From Adiantum capillus-veneris (lineage: Eukaryota > Streptophyta > Polypodiopsida > Polypodiales > Pteridaceae): 64,000 bases of DNA. Shown piece by piece: positions 56,355 through 64,000 of the stretch (position 1 is its first letter; every line of letters begins with the position of its first letter). A program made the position numbers and the translations under genes. The DNA is taken from NCBI GenBank assembly GCA_014529385.2, contig CM043959.1, forward strand, positions 91,493,529 through 91,557,528, written 5' to 3'. The notes below the pieces were generated by a model that saw only the letters and a list, made by a program, of their open reading frames with translations, was not told the origin of the DNA and made no database searches.

Positions 56355-57421
56355 TGTTGGACGGATACGCCGCGACGGATGTCAGCACAACGAGAACTCA
56401 CTTAACAAGATTTGTCAGCTAAGGATGAAACTCGACCCACACGCACATGGAAGCAATCATAAGGTGTCAACCTACACTCGACTGACTCCTAACTAATTCC
56501 TACAGAGGTCTCTACCCAATGTCTAAGTCACAGTCTTCAAGAGTGCATGAGAGGAAACTTCCTACAACGCTCTCTAGAGTCGAACACCCTTCAAACAATC
56601 TCGAAACACCACAGAACTTGAAGGAGACCCTACTAACACCAATAAGTCGCTCTCCCTAAGGTCTATGAACCAAAACCCCAACCCAAAACACCCGGTGCAA
56701 AATCACGTAGAATGTCTGGCCGAAATTTACGGGTCTTTGTTTCCAAAATCTAAAGTTCCTAATGTGTAGCTCTACTCAATGTGAACACGTGGATATGCTG
56801 CAATGCAGAATCAAACAACGTATGCTCACCAAATCACCAGATGAAGCTCGTAGATGGAGCTCGCAAAACCGGACCGTACGCGCGCAATGTAGGTATCGGT
56901 GCGTAGCTCTCGTCGGGGGCAGTACGTTGCACTCCTCCGCACTCAATTCCGACCACCGATGCACACGTAGCGTCAAGATGAAGCTCACACTCTCTCTCGT
57001 ACACAGTACACTCACTCACAGACTTCAAAAACGTTTCTTTAAAATGACAAAAGGTTCTTCATTAAGGTCAAAAAGTGGTATAAATACCTTACAATTCTCA
57101 AACCCTAAAGTTCAAAATCAACCATCTACTCAATCTAACTATCAAAAGTGGGATACAATCTGAAAACTTCTGTAAGCCCCAATATTTACAAGGTGAAATG
57201 TCGAGTTTTCTTAATAAATGAATAATTACAAAAAATGATAATCTGGCGAGTAGTCAATTTCCGTAGGGTGTGTCCAGCTTCTAACAAGCTTTTAGCCCCG
57301 GCTTATCAATTACAAGGTTTATCCAAAAAATAGGGGTTACAATATTCTCAATTTATCAAATAATAAGTGTTTTTACAATGAGAGCTCCAAAAAAGGTATC
57401 TGAGTTAGCTTGCTGCTAGCA
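56355..57421 (-). repeat. Z-family LTR (1067 bp)
   Basis: In + orientation starts TGTTGGACGGATACGC and ends TTGCTGCTAGCA, followed by TTCCCCCC (polypurine tract on the reverse strand). Ends resemble those of the Y LTR. It borders a primer site on one side and a polypurine tract on the other, so internal sequence flanks it on both sides. Confidence 0.75.
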
Positions 57422-57860
57422 TTCCCCCCCTCCTCACCTGTGTCGTCCCTTGACACAATGTATTGGTTGAAATAGTCTTTGGGTTGATGGCTGGCGAGGC
57501 GGTCTTTAAGTACATGCAGAGTCTTTTCATATCTGATCTTTCATTCTTTGTCTAGCACTTGCAAAAAACTGTATAGTGATTGTTTTTAAGCTCGACAATG
57601 GAGTAGCCTACAAATCTTGAAGTCAGGTTGCTTATCTCAAACGCCAACATATTATGAGAAGGTAAGAACATGTAGCGGGCGTAGAAGCCATAGACGACTT
57701 CTTCGAAAGGTTGTCCACTAAGATCGTAGCATAAACCTTTATTGCCCTTGAGGAAAAACATCCACAGGGCTTCTTCTTACTCTAGCTCATGAAATACTTC
57801 AATGTAGGTGAGCAGCATTCGGCAAATTTTATAAAGCATAGCACATGATAGATCAGGTAG
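57422..57860 (-). pseudogene. 3' internal end of a Z-family element
   Basis: Reverse-strand ORF 57761-57552 (MFFLKGNKGLCYDLSGQPFE) with continuation upstream to about 57855 (MLYKICRMLLTYIEVFHELE), not recognised as a family. It lies directly before a polypurine tract and LTR. It may be the C-terminal part of the 3' ORF seen at 62943-64000, separated by element W. Confidence 0.45.
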
Positions 57861-59022
57861 TGTAGCATTTAGTGGCCTAGTAACTTGTATGTAGTGGAAA
57901 ATAGCATGAACATAGTGAAAATTTCATTAGAATAGCTCCCTAATGAGAATAACAAGAGTGCTTGGGTGGAGAGAGCAAAAAAAACACATAACACCTAGTT
58001 AGATAGCATGAACAATACTTCAAAAGAGAGAGGAATTAAGCTATTGACAACATTTGAGGACCGGATTTACATGGAGCCCGTCCACCCTCCAAAAGGCTTT
58101 GTATTATGGTTTCTCCCATCGAGAGAGACATTGTACAATACAATTATTTGTGTTCCTTCAAGACTAGCTAGTGCAATGAAGATGGAAACTTCATGCACTA
58201 AGCAAAACACTTTTCAAACACAACATCAATTCCCTCACGATCTCAGACCCAAGACCTCACACAGCTTCAAAGATGGTGAGAGCTAGCAGGGTATGATAGT
58301 AGATTGAGAGGAAGGAGTATTCTTATGAGAAAGATGTACATCTTCTCACATAATTACTCATATTAGCATAGCTTAGCTTAGTAATTAGCATGGCAGAGGA
58401 GATGAACATGCATTGAATCTTGGCTCTTGGTTCGATTTGCATCACAAAGCCAAGAGTTGTTGGTGTAGGCCTCCCTTCTCACAAGCTTGGAGTAGGAGAT
58501 AAGCTTTCCATTAAAGCTTGAGAAGGAGAGAGAGAGAGTCTTCTTGCTCCACACATTGATTGTGTGAGTGTGTGTGTCAATAATGCCTTGCAAAAATCAG
58601 CCCCTTCTCTCTCTTGGTCAACCCCCCTTCCTAATTACTCATGCTAGCATCCTATTGGACCTGCCCAGGCTTAGCCAATGACAATAAAGCAGCATAAGTG
58701 ATAGCCTTCTGACATGGGTCCCCCTTTCCCCTTTTGTGAGAGCTTTAGGTAATTTAATAATTCAACTAAACTATCATTGGACCCCTTTGCCTCCTGGCCA
58801 ATAGGAATCAGGCAAGCCATTGGACTGCTGAATGCTCATTGGTCCCCTTGGGAGACTGTCCAATAGTCTTCTAGAGAGCTTAATTTCCATTGGTTCTTTT
58901 ATTAAGTGTTTTTAGATTAATTAAACTAGATTTACTCTAGCCTAATTCTTATTGGTCCACCTACAAGGCCATCCAATAGGATTTGAGTACATCTTGTGGG
59001 CATCTGGGCTAGGGAGCTGACA
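57861..59022 (-). repeat. Element W 3' LTR (about 1162 bp)
   Basis: In + orientation starts TGTAGCATTTAGTGGCCTAG and ends AGGGAGCTGACA; followed by TGTGTCCCTCTTTCCCC, a polypurine tract on the reverse strand. Matches 61374-62537. The inner boundary is inferred from the CA end and the purine tract. Confidence 0.82.
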
Positions 59023-59092
59023 TGTGTCCCTCTTTCCCCTTGTGTACAAAGGGATCTTGTGTGTGTGTGTGTGTGAGTTTCTTTCTCATCCC

Positions 59093-61021
59093 CTACTTCT
59101 TGGGCTCACCCCCTCCTATGTAGGGATTGACAAAGACTTTTGGGAGACACACAAAGCATCCAATTTTCCCTAGTGTTGATCTTTGGAACCTTAGCATTTT
59201 GGAAGTGTTAATGGGCTGAACCTTAGGGTCTTTTAAGCCCAATGTTGCACATAGCTCTTTTGCTCCTTCTTGCCCCTTGAAAGCATTGTCTATAGGTAGA
59301 ACATCTACCATCTCGTAGGCTTGTATGCCTAGCTTGGTGGCCAACTCTATAGATATAAAATTGTGAGTAGAACCAGGGTCAAAGAGAATAAAAGCATCAT
59401 GTTCTCTTACCTTTCCCCAAGCATGGCATAGAGGAGATGCTTTGTGGTGATTTTTGTCATCTTGGATTTTGACCAAGGTAGCTCTAGGAGGATGATGGCG
59501 GGTGTTCTTTTGGGGACAAGCGCTGTACACATGCCCTCGTTCGCTGCACTTGAAACACCCGTTATCTTTGCGCTAATGCTCAAGCTCTTCAGGAGAGTTT
59601 ATTTTTTCCTTTGTAAACTCCCTTCTCTTTAGCTTTGTTGGAATTGGCCTTAGGAGAATTTTGGACATTTTCCTTCCCCTTAGGCTCATTGGAACCCTTG
59701 TTTTTTGGGGGCTTAGAATTCCTCTTAGCCCCTGTTTGGAAATTGATTCAAGAGGCCACCATAGTATGGTGTATTACCGCCGATATGGTGCGTGGCCTTT
59801 GGGAGTTGACATACTCCACCATTTCTTTGGTTAAGCCCGCACAAAATTCTTGCTTTTGCTCTCCAAAATTGCTGCTTTTGCTCTCCAAAATCCACAATTT
59901 TGAAGACAGTGGATTTGAGTTGTAGGTCCCAAAACTTGTGCACATATTTGTGAATGGATTCATAGGGAGAGAGCTTTAAGATTTTCCATTTGGTGAGTAC
60001 TTTGTCTTTGGCATCGGTGGCCAAAAATTGCTTCATAATGGAAGCTTTTAAAACTTTCCATGTTTGTGGAGCTTCATTGTTGGCCCGTAGGCTAGACCAC
60101 CATTGTCTAGCGGACTTTTGAAAGTACATAGCTACATGGCGTATCTTAGAGGACTCCATGAAGCCCTCATCTCCAAACGCCCCATCAAATTGTTGGATAA
60201 AGGCCAAGACTTTGTCCGTAGCACCAAAGGTGCCATCATAGGTAAGGAAAGAGATTCTCTTCCCTCCCTCTTTGAACTTCTTGAGCTTGGACGACCTCTT
60301 CCATGCGGCATAGGATTTCCTATGGCCTCTTCTTTTTGATGGTTCAAAGGTGGCACCATCACTTTCTTCAGAAGATGAAGAATTTGAGAAAGATGGAGAA
60401 GAGGGTGACCTCTTTCTCGCCTTGATCTTCGTTGTCTTCACCATCACTTTCATAAGAGGAAGAGGATGAAGAAGATGGAGAAGAGGGTGTCCTCTTTCTC
60501 GCCTTTTTCTTCTCTTGATTTTTGTCATCCCTCTTTGAATTATGGTGTGGAGAAGTGTGCGATGGTCTTCTCCGTTTTGGAGGTGATGGAGAGCATTTAG
60601 CCCACCGTCTTCGTGGAGCCATCTCCGCCGTGGTGGTGAGAGACTCACTTGTTTCAAGTTCCTTCGGTGGAGGCTCTTGAGTTCTCCTTTGGGAAGGAGA
60701 TGCATCATCAAGAAGTAAATTCTTGAGCCCTTTGTATGGATCCTCTTCTTCTTCCCGAATCGGAGAGAGACCTCTTTTGGAAGTCTCACAAGGAGGCTTC
60801 CTAGGTGTTCTCTCATCATGGAGGGGAGCTTGGAGAATCCCATGAGCACGGAGCTGCCGTTGCACTTCACTTTGGAGAGATGGATTGCCCGGATTTCCCA
60901 TGGATTGTTGAAGCCTAGAAACAAGATAGTTAACAAGCATCGGGGCATCATTAGTAGCCTGCTCATTAGCAAAATCAAAGTTATCAACATTAATTTCACT
61001 CTCTTTACTATTGTCTGCCAT
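59093..61021 (-). pseudogene. Element W gag-protease
   Basis: Starts MADNSKESEINVDN at 61021. A Ser/Lys/Arg-rich N-terminal part includes a tandem duplication (about 60365-60500) where the frame changes. The gag core follows: ISFLTYDGTFGATDKVLAFI, SARQWWSSL, ILKLSPYESIHKYVHKFWDL (about 60270-59930). A zinc knuckle, CFKCSERGHVYSAC, lies at about 59560-59520, and the protease site FILFDPGSTHNFISIELA at about 59395-59345. The ORF stops at 59093, 70 bp before the LTR, so there is no room for pol. At least two frame changes occur. Confidence 0.88.
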
Positions 61022-61360
61022 TTTAACAACTTTTAGGTGTAAACTTTTTAGAAAAAGCACTCAAGCTACTGTACCCATGGCCCCTTAGGAATAGAAGAGA
61101 GGGTCGTTCAACACCAAAACAGCACAAGCTCCTGTCAATCTTCTAATAGCTCAATAGTGGTTAAGCCGTAGGCAAGCCCCGTAGGACTCCACTATTAAGA
61201 CCATAGCTCTCAACGGTGATGCCCCGTTAATTGCACGAAGGCAGGCGCACTGCAAGGCTGAAAAATCCCTATTCTACTTACTCACATGCAATTAATAATA
61301 CCAACCATTTATAGCTAGCTTGAGGACCTCCCTTCTTGAGCAAGAAAAGAGAAACCTTGT

Positions 61361-61372
61361 GCTCTGATACCA
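61361..61372 (-). promoter_or_regulatory. Element W primer-binding site (initiator Met tRNA)
   Basis: On the reverse strand TGGTATCAGAGC, one base from the end of the 5' LTR. Confidence 0.9.
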
Positions 61373-61373
61373 A

Positions 61374-62537
61374 TGTAGCATTTAGTGGCCTAGTAACTTG
61401 TGTGTAGCGGAAAATAGCATGAACATAGTGAGCATTTCATTAGAATAGCTTCCTAATGAGAATAACAAGAATGCTTGGGTGGAGAGATCAACAAAAAATC
61501 ATAACACCTAGTTAGATAGCATGAATAATACTTCAAAAGAGAGAGAAATTAAGCTATTGACAACAGTTGAGGACTAGATTTACATGGAGCCGGTCCCCCC
61601 TCCAAAAGGCTTTGTATTATGGTTTCTCCCATCAAGAGAGACATTGTACAATACAATTATTTGTGTTCCTTCAAGACTAGCTAGTGCAATGAACATGGAA
61701 ACTTCATGCACTAAGCAAAACACTTATCAAACAAAACGTCAATTCCCTCACGGTCTCAGACCCAAGACCTCACACACCTTCGAAGATGGTGAGAGCTAGC
61801 GGGGTATGATAATAGATTGAGAGGAAGGAGTATTATTACGAGAAAGATGTACATCTCCTCACATAATTACTCATATTAGCATAGATTAGCTTAGTAATTA
61901 GCATAGTAGAGGAGATGAGCATGCATTGAAGCTTGGCTCTTGGTTGGGTTTGCATCACAAAGCCAAGAGTTGTTGGTGTAGGCCTCCCTTATCACAAGCT
62001 TGGAGTAGGAGATAAGCTTTCTATTAAAGCTTGAGAAGGAGAGAGAGAGAGAGTCTTCTTGCTCCACACATTGATTGTGTGAATGTGTCTGTCACTAATG
62101 CCTTGCAAAAATCAGCCCCCTCTCTCTCTTGGTCGACCCCTCTTCCTAATTACTCATGCTATCATCCTATTGGACCTCCCTAGGCTTAGCCAATGACAAT
62201 TAAGCAGCATAAGTGATAGCCTTCTGACATGTGTCCCCCTTTCACCTTTTGTGAGAGCTTTAGGTAATTTAATAATTCAACTAAACTTCCATTGGGCCCC
62301 TTTGCCTCCTGGCCAATAGGAATCATGCAAGCCATTGGACTGTTAAATGCTCATAGGTCCCCTTGGGAGACTGTCCAATAGTCTTCTAGAGATCTTAATT
62401 CTCATTGGTTCTTTTATTAAGTGTTTTTAAATTAATTAAACTAGATTTATTCTATCCTAATTCTCATTGGTCCACCTCCAAGGCCATCCAATAGGGTTTG
62501 AGGATATCTTGTGGGCATCTGGGCTAGGGAGCTGACA
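61374..62537 (-). repeat. Element W 5' LTR (about 1164 bp)
   Basis: Same ends as the 3' LTR (TGTAGCATTTAGTGG ... GGGAGCTGACA) with scattered substitutions. It adjoins the iMet primer site at its left. Confidence 0.82.
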
Positions 62538-62795
62538 TGTGTCCCTCTTTCCCCTTGTCTGCAAAGGGAGCTTGTGTGTGTGTGTGAGTTTCTCTCTCAT
62601 CCCCTACTTCTTGGGCTCGCCCCCTCCTATGTAGGTATTGACAGAGACTTTTGGGACACACACAAAGCATCCAATTTTCCCTAATGTTGACCTTTGGACA
62701 CAACCTTCGAATTTTGGAACCTTAGCATTTTGGAAGTCTTAATGGAGTGAACCTTAGGGTCTTTTAAGCCCATTGTTGCACATAGCTCTTTTGAA
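62538..62795 (-). mobile_element. Extra 3' internal fragment of a W-family element
   Basis: Matches 59023 to about 59258 (polypurine tract, end of the protease ORF) with a 17 bp insertion near 62700, then stops abruptly at about 62795. It lies upstream of the 5' LTR in element orientation, where the 3' end of an internal region would not be expected. Confidence 0.85.
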
Positions 62796-64000
62796 GATGG
62801 CCCCCCCTTTGGATCCCTATTTTCCCTCCTTTGGATCCCTATTGTGGCCGGTCTGCTAACTTAACCAATATTCTAGCTTTTTCTCCCCTGGCACTTCCCC
62901 ATATTAAATGATCAATTTAACATGAGAAATCATTTAGGAGAATTAGATATTGATTATTATGACAGGTAGACTTTTGAAGAATTGCATGGCACTCGTTAGG
63001 TTTTTTACTATGTAGTCTTCTATCAACGATCCCTTTTTTGGAGCTGGCAATCTTGGATAATTCAGCCAGGTTGGACGCTTCTTTGTTATTGCCTCATGTG
63101 CTTGACACGTCCTTACTTTTGGTACAGGACAAAAAGTTGGATCCTTTTGAAGTGCCGCAGGTGCTCTTGTGAAGAGAATCAGGTATCTTGGATTCTTGTT
63201 TAGCCATCTCTTCCTCCACTTAGGGTGGTCCTCATCTGCACCTTCTACTTGCATGTCTTTATAAAGTCTTTCTTTGATCTGGAGAAACTCCACCTTTATC
63301 AAGGGATATGGCATGGGATTTTTTATTCTATTGTGCATTGATTTGATTGGGAGTGAGTTGAGTAACATTGACAGATTGAAGAACTTTCAACTCCCAATCC
63401 ATCGCTGCTTTCCACTGCTCACGCGTCTCTTGTGTAACCTTTTCTTTAAGTGCATCTTCCTCAGCTTTTGACAGCTAGACCATTGGCACTTCATCTGTTT
63501 CTGTTAACGATACTCAAAAATCTTCTTTACCACCTAGCCCTTCTGCTGGCTATGTTTCCATCTCAACAAAATAGATTGAGGGAATATCAATGTGTGGCTG
63601 CTCTGAAGTTCCTGCTTCTTGTTGTGTCTCTTGCCCTCCATCTCTCAGTAGCTGGTTGACTCTTTTTAGCTCGACTATTTCTTTGAGCAGCTCTTCCTCT
63701 CGTTGTGCCCGCATTAATTCTAGGTCTCTGCATTGAGACTGATCCAGCTTTAGCTCTAGCTCAAGATCTTTGTTCTTTTTTTCTAGTGCTTTGTACACTT
63801 TGTCTGTCCCTTTGATTGAGGCAACAACAGAAATTTCTCTAATCTGTTGCAAAAAGGTTGCTTGATCATTGATCCTCTGTTTTGAATATTGCACTGAGGC
63901 GTTTTCTACATCTAGCTGTACTTGAATCGTCTACACTGACAGAGTTGTAGTTAGAAGTTTGTTAGTAACATCTGTCAGCTGTTCATCCTTTGTTTTGCAA
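62796..64000 (-). pseudogene. Coiled-coil 3' ORF of an LTR element, interrupted by W
   Basis: Reverse-strand frames 63894-63550 (heptad-rich: KALEKKNKDLELELKLDQSQ and EEELLKEIVELKRVNQLLRD) and 63368-62943, linked by an open stretch with stops. The coiled coil continues towards the window edge. Composition and position recall the 3' ORF of E1 (10505-12560), but direct homology was not established. Its product is unknown. Confidence 0.45.

Larger units (their letters stand above)
57861..62537 (-). mobile_element. Element W: non-autonomous gag-protease LTR retrotransposon
   Basis: LTRs at 61374-62537 (5') and 57861-59022 (3'), iMet primer site, gag and protease, then directly the 3' LTR. No RT or integrase. 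The 5' LTR is preceded (62538-62795) by a second copy of the 3' internal end, giving internal-LTR-internal-LTR. Confidence 0.88.

Overview
This window is eukaryotic nuclear DNA from a land plant with a large, repeat-dominated genome. Supporting signs are Ty3/gypsy elements primed by plant-type tRNA sites, a plant PRP22-like helicase relic, a pentatricopeptide-repeat (PPR) relic, an F-box/kelch relic, a MULE transposase and GT-AG introns. The PPR unit style would fit a fern or lycophyte, but the sequence does not settle the species. Almost every coding region is mobile or decayed; no clearly intact host gene was found.

Left part (1-22 kb). A Ty3/gypsy RNase H fragment with two RNase H modules (165-865) abuts a reverse-strand pseudogene of the spliceosomal DEAH helicase PRP22/DHX8 (866-2115). 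A tRNA-like SINE head follows (about 2400-2620). A decayed Helitron Rep N-terminal region (2850-3978, continuing at 13236-13690) is split by a full-length + strand gypsy element, E1 (3984-13230). E1 has 563/545 bp LTRs and a 5 bp target-site duplication, CATGT; it encodes gag, protease, RT, RNase H, integrase and an extra 3' ORF. A reverse-strand chromovirus-like gypsy element, E2 (13740-19257), has an initiator-Met primer site and a short 198 bp 5' LTR; its 3' end is missing. A PPR relic lies at 20850-21860.

Middle part (22-34 kb). A decayed MULE-type transposase gene on + (22189-25972) converges with a ten-exon gene B on - (27765-33693). The introns of both carry many copies of a short motif, GCCCGGGTTTATCTGTCA, always in the sense of transcription. 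Gene B has tandemly duplicated exons and phase-0 introns at every boundary that can be read in frame. A 5'-truncated LINE (29088-31536) sits inside a GA-rich minisatellite unit of one gene B intron. The two genes may be parts of one mobile unit; that is inference, and no terminal inverted repeats were recognised.

34-39 kb holds a frameshifted F-box/kelch relic (34279-35873), non-coding DNA with decayed tandem duplications, and two reverse-strand ORFs, one a GIY-YIG nuclease domain (38861-39238).

Right part (39.6-64 kb) is a nest of reverse-strand LTR elements that carry gag and protease but no recognisable RT or integrase. Element Y (40726-51952, LTRs 941/954 bp, target duplication ACTTT, tRNA-Asp-type primer site) is inserted within the protease-region ORF of a relative, Z (39633-40720 plus 51953-57421). 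The 2.8 kb leader of Y contains an array of a 24-bp palindrome (AGACATCCTACG plus its reverse complement), also present once in Z. Element W (57861-62537, LTRs about 1163 bp, iMet primer site) lies further right and interrupts what looks like the 3' part of another Z-family element (57422-57860 and 62796-64000). Both W and Z show an internal-LTR-internal arrangement.
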